Of a DNA stretch of 64,000 bases, positions 24,776-33,693 are shown one piece after another (within the stretch, counting starts at the first letter, position 1; every line of letters starts with the position of its first letter). The notes beneath the pieces were generated by a model. That model ran no database searches. It was not told the DNA's origin and saw only the letters and a list, made by a program, of their open reading frames with translations. A program made the position numbers and the translations under genes. This DNA comes from Rhizobiales bacterium CCH3-A5 (lineage in GTDB: Bacteria > Pseudomonadota > Alphaproteobacteria > Rhizobiales > Beijerinckiaceae), in NCBI GenBank assembly GCA_001556025.1, contig LSIB01000081.1:1-64000 (forward strand). Direction: 5' to 3'.

Positions 24776-25303
24776 ATGCGACGCCTCATGCTGCTGCGCC
24801 ATGCAAAATCGAACTGGCCGACCGGCATGGCCGATCGCGAACGGCCGCTGGCGGCGCGCGGCCGCGAGGCCGCTCCCGTGATGGGGCGCTATCTCGCCGA
24901 CGAACTCCTGCTGCCCGACCTCGTGTTGGTCTCGCCCGCGCGGCGGACGGCCGAGACCTGGGAACTCGTCGCGCCGATGTTGCCGGAGCGGCCGGCCGTC
25001 CATGTCGAGCCGCGCATCTACGAGGCTGCCGCGAGACGGCTCCTGGAGGTCGTGACCGAACAGGAAGCTGGCGTGAAGACGCTGCTGATGATCGGCCACA
25101 ATCCCGGCTTTGAGGAACTCGCGGCGCTGCTGACCGGACATGGTGATCGCTACGCCTCGGTGCGCATGGCGCGGAAATATCCGACCTGCGGGCTCGCGGT
25201 GCTTGATTTTCCCGTCGAGGACTGGCGCGACGTCGCCGCGCGCGGCGGCCGGCTCGACCGTTTTGTCACGCCCGAGACACTGGGCGAAGGCCCCGACGAG
25301 TGA
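24776..25303 (+). CDS. SixA-like histidine phosphatase
   Basis: A 175-residue phosphatase of the histidine phosphatase (phosphoglycerate mutase-like) superfamily: active-site LLRHAKSNWP at residues ~6-15, with the catalytic His in RHAKS, and MIGHNPGFEEL supplying the second His. SixA proteins remove phosphate from phosphohistidine in PTS-type or ArcB-type proteins. The start ATG at 24776 is clear from the family N terminus. It follows TetR by 10 bp and precedes the ycjX-like gene by 13 bp, so the genes form a close cluster. Confidence 0.88.
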   Translation: MRRLMLLRHAKSNWPTGMADRERPLAARGREAAPVMGRYLADELLLPDLVLVSPARRTAETWELVAPMLPERPAVHVEPRIYEAAARRLLEVVTEQEAGVKTLLMIGHNPGFEELAALLTGHGDRYASVRMARKYPTCGLAVLDFPVEDWRDVAARGGRLDRFVTPETLGEGPDE

Positions 25304-25316
25304 TCGGCCCAAACCC

Positions 25317-26762
25317 TTGAGCCAGCCGTCCTATCTCGACGAGGCGCGCAATGCCGCGCTCGCCTTTGGCGACAGCCTGCTCGGGCTGGCGCGGCCGCGC
25401 CTGCGGCTCGGCGTCACCGGCCTGTCGCGCTCGGGCAAGACCGTCTTCACGACCGCGCTGATCCAGAATCTGGTCGAGGGCGCGAAACTCCCTGTGCTCA
25501 AGGCTTCGGCGCAGGGGCGGATCACGCGCGTCAGGCTCGTGCCGCAGCCCGATCCGCAGGTGCCGCGCTTTCCCTATGAGGCACACCGCGCCGCGCTCGC
25601 CGGCCCCGAGAGGCGCTGGCCAGAGTCGACGCGGCGCATCTCAGAGCTCCGTGTCGAGATCGACTACGAGCGCGCCGAGGGCTGGTTCAAGGGACCGGCG
25701 ACGCTGACGCTCGACATCGTCGACTATCCCGGCGAGTGGCTGCTCGATCTCGCGCTGATCGGGCAGGACTACTCCGCGTGGTCGCGGCAGGCCGTGACCG
25801 ATGCGCGCAAGGCGCATCGGCGCGAGACGGCGGCCGGCTGGCTTGCGGACCTGGCGCAGCGCGACCCCGCCGGAGCCGCAGACGAGATGGCGGCGGAGGA
25901 TGCGAGCGAGATCTTCAAGGGCTATCTCGGGCGGCTGCGGGCCGATCCCGAAGCGGTCGCGGTGACGCCGCCGGGCCGTTTCCTGATGCCCGGCGATCTC
26001 GAAGGCTCGCCGGCGCTGACCTTTGCGCCGCTCGATCTCGGGCCGGACGCGTCGATCGTGCCGGGTACGCTCGCGGCGCTGATGGCGCAGCGTTTCGAGG
26101 CCTATAAGCGTGTCGTGGTGACGCCGTTCTTCCGCGACCATTTCGCCCGCCTCGACAGGCAGATCGTGCTGGTCGACGCGCTGGCGGCACTCGACGCCGG
26201 CGCTCCTGCGCTCGCCGATCTTGAGACGGCGCTCGGCCAGGCGCTGGCGGCGTTTCAGGTCGGGCGCAATTCCTGGCTGTCGAGCCTGTTTTCGCCGCGC
26301 ATCGAGCGGGTGCTGTTCGCGGCGACCAAGGCCGACCATCTCCACCACACCAGCCATGACCGGTTGGCGGCCGTGATGGGCCATCTCGTTGCGCGCGCCG
26401 CCTCGCGGGCGCAAGGGGCCGGCGCGCGGGTCGAGACCATGGCGCTGGCTGCGGTCAGGGCGACGCGCGAGGTCCGCATCAAGGAGGGCCGCGACCAACT
26501 CCCCGCGATCGTCGGCGTGCCCGAGGCCGGCGAGGTCGTCGGGGCCGAGACATTCGATGGTTTGAGCGAAGCCGCGATCTTTCCCGGCGAGTTGCCCGAG
26601 CGGCCCGAGGCGGTCTTCGACCCGGCATCGCGCTGGCAGATTCGCGCGCCGCGCTTTCGCCCGCCGCTGATCGCGCCCGATGCAGGCGGGCGGTTGCAAC
26701 CTCCGCCGCAGATCCGGCTCGACCGTGCGCTGGAATTTCTGATCGGCGACAGGCTGGCATGA
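25317..26762 (+). CDS. YcjX family P-loop protein (DUF463)
   Basis: A 481-residue predicted P-loop NTPase. Walker A is GLSRSGKTVFTTALIQ around residues 38-53; TLDIVDYPGEWLLDLAL holds the Walker B-like DYPGEW signature of the YcjX family; the C-terminal part contains LFAATKADHLHH (NKxD-like). The function is unknown; in E. coli ycjX-ycjF is a stress-linked pair. The start is a TTG at 25317 because no ATG fits before the Walker motif. The neighbour ycjF-like gene starts 13 bp after its stop, repeating the conserved ycjX-ycjF order. Confidence 0.87.
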   Translation: MSQPSYLDEARNAALAFGDSLLGLARPRLRLGVTGLSRSGKTVFTTALIQNLVEGAKLPVLKASAQGRITRVRLVPQPDPQVPRFPYEAHRAALAGPERRWPESTRRISELRVEIDYERAEGWFKGPATLTLDIVDYPGEWLLDLALIGQDYSAWSRQAVTDARKAHRRETAAGWLADLAQRDPAGAADEMAAEDASEIFKGYLGRLRADPEAVAVTPPGRFLMPGDLEGSPALTFAPLDLGPDASIVPGTLAALMAQRFEAYKRVVVTPFFRDHFARLDRQIVLVDALAALDAGAPALADLETALGQALAAFQVGRNSWLSSLFSPRIERVLFAATKADHLHHTSHDRLAAVMGHLVARAASRAQGAGARVETMALAAVRATREVRIKEGRDQLPAIVGVPEAGEVVGAETFDGLSEAAIFPGELPERPEAVFDPASRWQIRAPRFRPPLIAPDAGGRLQPPPQIRLDRALEFLIGDRLA

Positions 26763-26775
26763 GGGAGGCGAGGTC

Positions 26776-27783
26776 GTGAACAGCAAGGCTCCGCGCGCCA
26801 TCCGGCTCGACGCCACAAGGCCCGATGCGACGATCGACGCCTCGATGCGCGACGATGTCGCGATCCTGCCCGAAAGCGAGCCGCTTGATCCGGTTGAGCC
26901 GTTGGCAGCGCCCGTGGCGCGGAAGCGGTTCTCATGGGGCGGGCTGTTCGTCGCCGGGCTCTCCGGTTTCCTGGCTCTGGCGCTCGGCGTGTGGGCGGAG
27001 CGCACCATCGTCTCGCTGATGAGCCAGAGCCCGGCGCTGGGCTATGCCGCGCTCACCTGCGCCGGCGTCGCTGTGCTGGCGCTGCTGGTGATGCTCGGCC
27101 GCATCGTGGCCGACATCCTGCGAGAGCGGCGCGTCGAGGCCCTGCGCCTGCGCGCGGCCGAGGCTCTGTCCGGCGGTACGCTCGATGCGGCCAAGGCACT
27201 GGCTGGCGACCTTGTGGCGCTCTATGCATCGCGCCCGGAGACAGCCAAGGGCCGCACGGCGCTTTCCGATGCGCTGCCGCAGCTCTTCGCGCCGCGCGAC
27301 GTGCTCAGCGTGGCCGAGCGCGCTCTGCTCGGACCCCTCGATGCCGCAGCGCAGGCGCAGATCGCGCAGGCGGCGCGGCGCGTCTCGCTGGTGACGGCCG
27401 TCAGCCCGCGCGCGCTGATCGACATCGTCTTCGTGCTGGTCGCCTGCGCGCGGCTGCTGAGGGCGATCGCCAGCATTTATGCCGGGCGGCCGGGCACGCT
27501 CGGACTGCTGCGTCTGGGCCGGCAGGTGCTCGGCCACCTCGTCGTCACCGGCGGTATCGCCGCAGGTGACGCCGTGATCCAGCAGGTGGTGGGGCAGGGG
27601 CTGGCGGCAAGGCTCTCGGCCAAGCTGGGCGAGGGCGTGCTGAACGGGCTTTTGACCGCGCGGATCGGCCTGGCGGCGATTGCGGTCTGCCGGCCGCTGC
27701 CCTTCGTGGAAAGCGAGCCGCCTTCGCTGTCCGATGTCGCCGGAGACCTGACGTCCTGGCGCGGTTCGGCCGCAGATGTCTGA
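26776..27783 (+). CDS. YcjF/TIGR01620 family membrane protein (DUF697)
   Basis: A 335-residue membrane protein. After a ~55-residue polar start with a run of acidic residues come two transmembrane segments (GGLFVAGLSGFLALALGVWA and LTCAGVAVLALLVMLGRIVA), then a helical domain with LDAAAQAQIAQAARRVSLVT and a C-terminal hydrophobic region. This is the YcjF (TIGR01620/DUF697) pattern and it follows the ycjX-like gene directly. GTG start at 26776 with GAGG ribosome sites just before it. Inner-membrane location is likely; the function is unknown. Confidence 0.85.
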   Translation: MNSKAPRAIRLDATRPDATIDASMRDDVAILPESEPLDPVEPLAAPVARKRFSWGGLFVAGLSGFLALALGVWAERTIVSLMSQSPALGYAALTCAGVAVLALLVMLGRIVADILRERRVEALRLRAAEALSGGTLDAAKALAGDLVALYASRPETAKGRTALSDALPQLFAPRDVLSVAERALLGPLDAAAQAQIAQAARRVSLVTAVSPRALIDIVFVLVACARLLRAIASIYAGRPGTLGLLRLGRQVLGHLVVTGGIAAGDAVIQQVVGQGLAARLSAKLGEGVLNGLLTARIGLAAIAVCRPLPFVESEPPSLSDVAGDLTSWRGSAADV

Positions 27784-27787
27784 TCGA

Positions 27788-27806
27788 CCCGGCAGTTTTT
27801 GCCGGA
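27788..27806 (+). promoter_or_regulatory. Flagellar dyad (6-5-6) upstream of flgE
   Basis: CCGGCA-GTTTT-TGCCGG at 27789-27805 has the same 6-5-6 geometry as dyads before fliX and flgB. A weaker relative (TGCCCG half at 27819) follows. It lies about 160 bp before the hook gene, as an enhancer-type site would. FlbD-type binding is an inference from the FliX/FlbD systems of Caulobacter. Confidence 0.6.
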
Positions 27807-27962
27807 CGGCGGCGAATTTGCCCGGCGGAAATCGTCGCTTAAGTCCTTGAAAACCATCTAAACGTTTGGAAAACAACGTGCGTTTTCATGGCACAGCCCG
27901 TGCAGAACTGGCCTCGAGTTTTTGTGCGCGGCTTGTCGGCCGCCAGTCGAGGCGAGGATCCC

Positions 27963-29354
27963 ATGGGTGTTTTCAGTGCGTTGACGACGGCGGTGTCGGG
28001 CCTCCAGGCGCAGTCCTATGCGCTGGAGAACATCTCCGGCAACATCGCCAATTCCCGAACCGCCGGCTTCAAGCGGGTCGATACGACCTTCGCCGATCTG
28101 GTGCCGGATTCGGCGCTGAACCGGCAAATTTCCGGGTCGGTCGCGGCCTATAGCCAGGCAACCAACACCATCCAGGGCGACCTCTCGGCGACCCGGATCG
28201 ACTCCAACGCCGCGATCAACGGCGACGGCTTCTTCGTCGTCGATCAGCGCCAGAGCGGGCTCGGCGCCAACACCCAGTTCGCCAATTCGAACCTTTATAC
28301 GCGCCGCGGCGATTTCGACTTCGACGCGAACGGCTACCTGGTCAACGGCGCGGGCTACTATCTCAAGGGCCTGAAGATCGACACGGTGACGGGCCAGCTC
28401 GTCGGCACGCAGCCCGAGGTGCTCCGCATCACCAAGGAGCAGTTCCCGGCCAAGGCGACGACCTCGATCGAGTATCGCGCCAACATCCCGGCCTTCCCCA
28501 AGACCAACGAGGCCGACGCCGCCGTTGCCGATTCCGAGCTTTTGCAGGCCCCGGCCGACTACCCCGGCGCGGACCCGCGCGCTACCCCGACCGGTACCGG
28601 CACCGTGGTCGGCAGCGACCTGACCAACTTCCTGAGCCAGTCGATCCCGGGCGGCTCGGTCACCGTCTACGACCAGCTCGGCAAGGCGACCAGCGTCGAG
28701 CTGCGCTGGGCCAAGATCGACAATACGGCAGGCGGCGGCACCGACACCTGGAACCTGTTCGTCGCCGAGAATACGGCCGCGACCGGCGCGACCGTGGCCT
28801 ACCGCAACACCAACACGGCGATCACCTTCGGAGCCACGGGCCAATTGACCGCGCCTGCTGGTGGCAACATTCCGATCCCGACCATGACGATCGCCGGAAC
28901 CACCATCACCGGCATCAACCTGACCACCGGCGGCAACGGCCTGACCCAGAACGGCGACGTCAGCGGCCAGATCGACGCCCGCAGCATCCGGCAGGACGGC
29001 TACACCGCCGGCACGCTCGACCGCGTCTCGGTCTCGGGCGAGGGCCAGGTCATCGGCACCTTCTCCAACGGCCAGGTCGTGGCGCTGGCACAGCTCTCGG
29101 TCGCGCGCTTCAACGCGGGCAATGCGCTCAAGCGGCTCGATGGCGGCGCCTTCGAGGAAACGATCGAATCCGGCGCGCCGATCATCGGGCTTGGCACCTC
29201 CCAGCTCATCGGCGGCAATGTCGAGCAGTCGAACACCGACATCGCCGACGAGTTCTCGAAGATGATCGTCACCCAGCAGGCCTACTCGGCCAACACCAAG
29301 GTCATCACCACCGCCCAGGAGATGCTGCGCGACGTCTTCAGCATCATCCGCTGA
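27963..29354 (+). CDS. flgE: Flagellar hook protein FlgE
   Basis: A 463-residue hook subunit. The N terminus (MGVFSALTTAVSGLQAQSYA, then NISGNIANSRTAGFKRVDT) and the C terminus (GTSQLIGGNVEQSNTDIADE; ANTKVITTAQEMLRDV) are the coiled-coil D0/D1 ends shared by rod and hook proteins; the middle forms the surface domains (GGSVTVYDQLGKATSVELRW). It polymerises into the curved hook joining basal body and filament. No signal peptide, as expected for type III export. ATG at 27963. It heads a flgE-flgK-flgL run on the + strand and has a flagellar dyad in its promoter. Confidence 0.93.
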   Translation: MGVFSALTTAVSGLQAQSYALENISGNIANSRTAGFKRVDTTFADLVPDSALNRQISGSVAAYSQATNTIQGDLSATRIDSNAAINGDGFFVVDQRQSGLGANTQFANSNLYTRRGDFDFDANGYLVNGAGYYLKGLKIDTVTGQLVGTQPEVLRITKEQFPAKATTSIEYRANIPAFPKTNEADAAVADSELLQAPADYPGADPRATPTGTGTVVGSDLTNFLSQSIPGGSVTVYDQLGKATSVELRWAKIDNTAGGGTDTWNLFVAENTAATGATVAYRNTNTAITFGATGQLTAPAGGNIPIPTMTIAGTTITGINLTTGGNGLTQNGDVSGQIDARSIRQDGYTAGTLDRVSVSGEGQVIGTFSNGQVVALAQLSVARFNAGNALKRLDGGAFEETIESGAPIIGLGTSQLIGGNVEQSNTDIADEFSKMIVTQQAYSANTKVITTAQEMLRDVFSIIR

Positions 29355-29418
29355 AGACGGCCACGGCATCCCCGCAACGCGCGGTCCAGAAGGGCCGGAC
29401 TGACGACAGGAGTTGACG

Positions 29419-31293
29419 ATGGGCCTCAGCTCGTCTCTCGGAACAGCGATTTCCGGTCTGCAGGCCACGCAGATCGGCATCGGCGTGATCTCGCAGAACG
29501 TCGCCAATGCCGACAAGACCGGCTATGTGCGCCGCACCGTCTCGACCAACGACACCTATGCCGGCGGCGCGGTCGGGACCAACAGCACGGCCGTGCAGCG
29601 CCTGCTCGACCAGGTGGTACAGCGCCAGCTCTGGCAGGAATCCTCGGGCGCGGCCTATACGGCGGCGCGCGCCGACGTGCTTGGGAGCCTCGACCAGCTC
29701 TACGGCGCGCCCGGCAGCACGACGGCCCTGGATTCGGTCTACAGCAGCTTTACCAGCGCGCTGCAGGCGTTGCAGAACGATCCGGCCTCCTACACCAACC
29801 GCACCGCGGTGCTCGACGCCGCCTCGCAGCTTGCGCAGCGGCTGAACGGCCTCTCGGCCGGCGTGCAGACCCTGCGCACCGAGGCCGAGACCGGAATCGC
29901 CAACGCGGTGACGCAGGTCAATGAGCTGCTCAACGCTCTGACCACCGTCAATGGCCGCATCGCCACGGGCCAGAACGACAGCAACACCGCCGATCTGCGC
30001 GACCAGCGCGACCTGATCGTCGCCGAGCTCTCTCAATATATCGACATCCGCACCAGCGAGGATGCGCGCGGCAACCTCACCATCGTCACCACCTCAGGCG
30101 CGCAGATCTTCGATGGCAGGCCTTCGGTCACCTTCGGCTTCGACCAGCGCCCGGTGCTCGGCGCGCAGTCGCTGTGGAGCTCCGATCCGGCTCAGCGCGG
30201 CGTCGGCACGATCACGCTGACCGACAATTCGGGCAATTCGATCGACGCTGTCGCCAACAAGGCGTTTCGGTCCGGCGAGATCGCGGCCTTCATCGAGCTG
30301 CGCGACAAGACGCTGGTGCAGGCGCAGGCGCAGCTCGACGAGATCGCGGCTCAGCTCTCGAGCGCCCTGTCCGACCGCGAGATCGCCGGCACCGCGGTGA
30401 CGGCCGGCGCAGCGACCGGCTTCGACGTCGATCTCACCGGCCTGCAATCTGGCAACAGCGTCACCCTCGACTACAAGGTCACGCCGGGCGGCCAGACGCA
30501 GCGCTTCACCTTTGTGCGCGTCGAAAGCGCGGCCACGCTGCCGCTGCCGGCCAATGCGAGCGGCGACGCCAATAACCGCGTCATCGGCATCGACTTCTCC
30601 GGCGGCCCGGCCTCGGTCGCGACGCAGATACAGGCCGCGATCGGCGGCGGCTTCACCGTCTCCAACGCCGGCTCCGTGCTGCGCATCGTCGATGACGGCG
30701 CGGGCGCGACGCGCGATGTCGTAGGGCTGACGGCGCGACCGACCGCGACGGGCCTCGCCTCGGCCGGTGGTTCGGTCGAGCTGCCTTTCTTCGTCGATGC
30801 GGGCGCGGGCAACGCCGCCTATACCGGCTCCTTCGAGGGCCGCTCTCAGGCGCTGGGCTATGCTGGGCGCATCGTCGTCAACCCCGGCCTGATCGCCGAT
30901 CGTTCGCGGCTCGTCGTCTCCAACACCTCGCCGGCGACCGCACAGGGCGACCCGGCGCGGCCCAAGCTGCTGCTCGAGCGGCTGAACCAGAGTCAGCGCG
31001 CCTTCACCAGCGCGACCTCGCTCGACGGCTCGACCGCGACCTCGACCGGCACCATCTCGAATTTCGTGCAGCGCGTCGTCGCCTCGACCGGGCAGGCGGT
31101 CGAGGCCGCCAAGCGGCTCGACGAGGGCCAGCAGGTCGCGCTCGCCTCGGTGCAGAGCCGTTTCCAGGCGACCGCGCAGGTCAATGTCGACCAGGAAATG
31201 TCGACCCTGATCGAGCTGCAGACAGCCTATGCCGCAAACGCCCGCGTCATCTCCACCGTCAAGGAGCTGATGGACGTGCTGCTGCGTATCTGA
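29419..31293 (+). CDS. flgK: Flagellar hook-associated protein 1 (FlgK)
   Basis: A 624-residue hook-filament junction protein. The N terminus (GLSSSLGTAISGLQATQIGI; NVANADKTGYVRR) and the C terminus (DQEMSTLIELQTAYAANARV, then STVKELMDVLLRI) are the standard FlgK ends that form the D0 helices; the large variable centre is typical. It caps the hook and links it to the filament through FlgL. The ATG at 29419 is preceded at six bases by AGGAG (29408-29412). The next gene starts 12 bp after the stop, so flgK and flgL are cotranscribed. Confidence 0.93.
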   Translation: MGLSSSLGTAISGLQATQIGIGVISQNVANADKTGYVRRTVSTNDTYAGGAVGTNSTAVQRLLDQVVQRQLWQESSGAAYTAARADVLGSLDQLYGAPGSTTALDSVYSSFTSALQALQNDPASYTNRTAVLDAASQLAQRLNGLSAGVQTLRTEAETGIANAVTQVNELLNALTTVNGRIATGQNDSNTADLRDQRDLIVAELSQYIDIRTSEDARGNLTIVTTSGAQIFDGRPSVTFGFDQRPVLGAQSLWSSDPAQRGVGTITLTDNSGNSIDAVANKAFRSGEIAAFIELRDKTLVQAQAQLDEIAAQLSSALSDREIAGTAVTAGAATGFDVDLTGLQSGNSVTLDYKVTPGGQTQRFTFVRVESAATLPLPANASGDANNRVIGIDFSGGPASVATQIQAAIGGGFTVSNAGSVLRIVDDGAGATRDVVGLTARPTATGLASAGGSVELPFFVDAGAGNAAYTGSFEGRSQALGYAGRIVVNPGLIADRSRLVVSNTSPATAQGDPARPKLLLERLNQSQRAFTSATSLDGSTATSTGTISNFVQRVVASTGQAVEAAKRLDEGQQVALASVQSRFQATAQVNVDQEMSTLIELQTAYAANARVISTVKELMDVLLRI

Positions 31294-31305
31294 AGGGCCA
31301 TCGTC

Positions 31306-32820
31306 ATGACCATCACCACCCACGGAACGGGCGCCTACCGCACGGCGAGGCCGAACGAATTTGTCTCGACGCGCTCGCAGTTCGACGATCTGCAGCGGCA
31401 GCTCTCGACCGGCAAGCGCAGCGAGACCTATGGCGATCTCGGCATCGAGCGGCGCGCCAGCCTCGATCTCAACGCCAAGGTCGCCTCGATCGATTCCTGG
31501 CTGCAGGGCGTCAAGCTAGCCGAGGTCAATCTCAGCCTCTCCGTCCAGGCGGTCGAGAATTTCGCGACGCTGACCAACGAGACCAAGAACGATGTCCGCT
31601 CGAACAGCTATACGCCGAGCGCGAGCGGCCGCTCGGCCCCGCAGGTGCTGGCGGAGGAAAAATTCAAGCAGACGCTCGATCTGCTGAGCGCCGACGTCAA
31701 CGGACGCTACCTGTTCTCAGGCCGCACCTCCGATATTGCGCCCACTGTAGGTTATTCGCTGATCATCGAGGGCGACGGTGCCGGCCGCGCGGGCCTGAAG
31801 CAGCTTATCTCCGAGCGCAAGCAGGCCGATCTGGGCTCCGGCCTTGGCCGGCTGACAGCAGGCGGGGCCGGCGCGAACGCGACGATCGCGGAGGAGGCCA
31901 CGGTTCACAGCTACGGCTTCAAGCTCGCTGGCGCGACGACAACGTCGACCGGGCTCGTGCCCACCTACACCGCAGGCCCTCCTGCCGATATCGCCGTCAA
32001 TGTCGCCGGCCAGCCGCTTCCGGGCGAAAATCTGCGCATCGTCGTCGATCTGCCGGACGGCACGCAGGAGGAGATCGTGCTGACAGCGCGGTCGGAAACC
32101 TCCAACGGCTCCGCGTCCGAGACCTTTGTGATCGGCGCGGACGTCAACGCGACGGCCGCCAATCTGCGCGCCACCATCACGGCGGCCTTGACCAAGGAGG
32201 CGCAGACGACGCTGTCGGCGGCTTCGGCCAGCGTCGCCGCGAAGAACTTTTTCGATGGCAGCCTCAGCAACCCGCCGCTGCGCGTGCCGGGCCCGGGCTT
32301 CGCCACCGCCACTGCCGCGCCGGCGGCCGGCACGGCGGCCAACACGGTGATCTGGTACCAGGGCGACGACAGCGCAGGTTCGGCGCGGGCGACGACCACC
32401 GTCCAAGTCGATCAGAGCCAGCTCGTCGCCACCGGCGCGCGCGCCAATGAGGAGAGTTTCCGTGTCGGCCTCGCGCAGTTCGCGGTGCTCGCGGTCGAGA
32501 CGTTCCCAGCCACCGACGCCAATTCGCAGGCGCGCTACGAGGCGCTGACCGAGCGGGTGCGCGAGGCTCTGGGCTTCGGCGGAGCGGTGCAGAAGCCCTC
32601 CGAGATCATTACGGAATTCGGCACGGCGCAGAACGCGATCGCTCAGGCCAAGGAGCGTCATGCCGCCACGAAGAACTATCTCGACACGACCTTGGCTGGC
32701 ATCGAGAACGTGACGACGGAAGAGGTGGCGACACAGATCCTCGCCGTGCAGAACCGTCTCAATGCGAGTTACGAGGTGACCTCGATCCTGTCGAAGCTGA
32801 CGCTGACGAACTACCTCTGA
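31306..32820 (+). CDS. flgL: Flagellar hook-associated protein 3 (FlgL)
   Basis: A 504-residue protein of the FlgL/flagellin-like family. The N-terminal helix contains QFDDLQRQLSTGKRSETYGD, the FlgL counterpart of the flagellin LSTGKR motif, and the C terminus ends TQILAVQNRLNASYEVTSIL. The centre is long (about 300 residues of beta-rich sequence), larger than enteric FlgL (317 residues). It joins FlgK to the flagellin filament. It is followed at once by a strong rho-independent terminator, which closes the flgE-K-L run. Confidence 0.9.
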   Translation: MTITTHGTGAYRTARPNEFVSTRSQFDDLQRQLSTGKRSETYGDLGIERRASLDLNAKVASIDSWLQGVKLAEVNLSLSVQAVENFATLTNETKNDVRSNSYTPSASGRSAPQVLAEEKFKQTLDLLSADVNGRYLFSGRTSDIAPTVGYSLIIEGDGAGRAGLKQLISERKQADLGSGLGRLTAGGAGANATIAEEATVHSYGFKLAGATTTSTGLVPTYTAGPPADIAVNVAGQPLPGENLRIVVDLPDGTQEEIVLTARSETSNGSASETFVIGADVNATAANLRATITAALTKEAQTTLSAASASVAAKNFFDGSLSNPPLRVPGPGFATATAAPAAGTAANTVIWYQGDDSAGSARATTTVQVDQSQLVATGARANEESFRVGLAQFAVLAVETFPATDANSQARYEALTERVREALGFGGAVQKPSEIITEFGTAQNAIAQAKERHAATKNYLDTTLAGIENVTTEEVATQILAVQNRLNASYEVTSILSKLTLTNYL

Positions 32821-32846
32821 CCGGGTATGATCGCGCCAAAACGAAG

Positions 32847-32877
32847 GGGCGTCGCCATGGCTGGCGACGCCCTTTTT
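32847..32877 (+). terminator. Rho-independent terminator after flgL
   Basis: Perfect 10-bp stem GGGCGTCGCC/GGCGACGCCC around ATGGCT, followed by TTTTTG. It lies 26 bp after the flgL stop and ends the + strand flagellar transcript. Confidence 0.9.
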
Positions 32878-32898
32878 GTTTGGCGGCGATCGACGGGC

Positions 32899-33270
32899 TC
32901 AGCGGCCGCGCAGGCCGGCCGCGATGTCCCGGTTGATCTGGATCAGGGAGCCCAGCGCCTCGGGCGCGGGGGCAGCCGCGATGCGGAAGGTCTGGTTGAA
33001 GATGAAATTGGCGAGGCCGAGAATGTTGCGCTTGATGTCGACGGGGAGGGGATTGTCCTCCGCGATCACGGCCGAGACGAGCAGCGTCCAGAGCTTGCGG
33101 TTGTAGCCGAGCGCGTCGTCGAGCTCGCGGGCGCGGCCGATCCAGTCGTCGGCGATGGACTGGAGGCGCGTGGCCGCCTTGATCAGCAAGGAGGCTTCGA
33201 GTTCGCGGGGTGAAACGGTGGACTGGGCTGACTTGGCGGCGGCAGCGTACGCACTAAACCCGTTTTGCAT
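32899..33270 (-). CDS. flaF: Flagellar biosynthesis regulator FlaF
   Basis: A 123-residue protein matching FlaF: AYAAAAKSAQSTVSPRELEA at the start and LDDALGYNRKLWTLLVSAVI in the middle. FlaF is needed for flagellin synthesis and export in Caulobacter and works opposite to FlbT, which represses flagellin mRNA translation. Its start overlaps the flbT stop by 17 bp (33254-33270), so the two are translationally coupled and made together downstream of the flagellin genes. Confidence 0.92.
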   Translation of the reverse strand: MQNGFSAYAAAAKSAQSTVSPRELEASLLIKAATRLQSIADDWIGRARELDDALGYNRKLWTLLVSAVIAEDNPLPVDIKRNILGLANFIFNQTFRIAAAPAPEALGSLIQINRDIAAGLRGR

Positions 33271-33646
33271 TCTCGATGAGTTCCGCTTCGTAGGCGATCA
33301 GCTTCTTGGCTGCCTTCAGAGCTTTATACAGATCGCTGCTTAAGATGCGGTTATTGATCTCGTGGATGTGCTCCAGCGCGCTCGGCGCGGCCTGGACGAA
33401 GTCGCGCACCAGATCGAAATAGAGCTGGTGCTCGTAGGTCGGATCCTGGGCGAGATACATGAGCTGGATCGCCAGATAGATCTTCTTGGCCGGGCTGTCG
33501 GCGGTGGCGGCGGTGAGAATATCCTTCTCGCGCAGGATCGGGGCGTCGCCCTCGATGAAGAAGCGCGTCCGCTGCTCGTCGTTGCGGATGACGACGGAGC
33601 CGATGATGATGCGCTCGCGCGGCTTGAGTTCGACCTTGAGAGCCAT
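33254..33646 (-). CDS. flbT: Flagellar biosynthesis repressor FlbT
   Basis: A 130-residue FlbT protein: start MALKVELKPRERIIIGSVVI, central IYLAIQLMYLAQDPTYEHQL and C-terminal YKALKAAKKLIAYEAELIE. In Caulobacter FlbT binds the 5' leader of flagellin mRNA and holds back translation until the hook is complete. Lying just downstream of the flagellin gene (48 bp after its stop) and overlapping flaF fits that loop. The start ATG is at 33646. Confidence 0.93.
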   Translation of the reverse strand: MALKVELKPRERIIIGSVVIRNDEQRTRFFIEGDAPILREKDILTAATADSPAKKIYLAIQLMYLAQDPTYEHQLYFDLVRDFVQAAPSALEHIHEINNRILSSDLYKALKAAKKLIAYEAELIENAKRV

Positions 33647-33693
33647 GTCTGCCTGAGCCTTCTGGCTGGAGGGGAGGGGGCTCGTCGGCGATA

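Noticed and set aside
25641-27008. 455-codon minus-strand frame opposite the ycjX-ycjF genes
   Set aside because: Antisense to two recognised conserved genes; no motif, and high Arg content.
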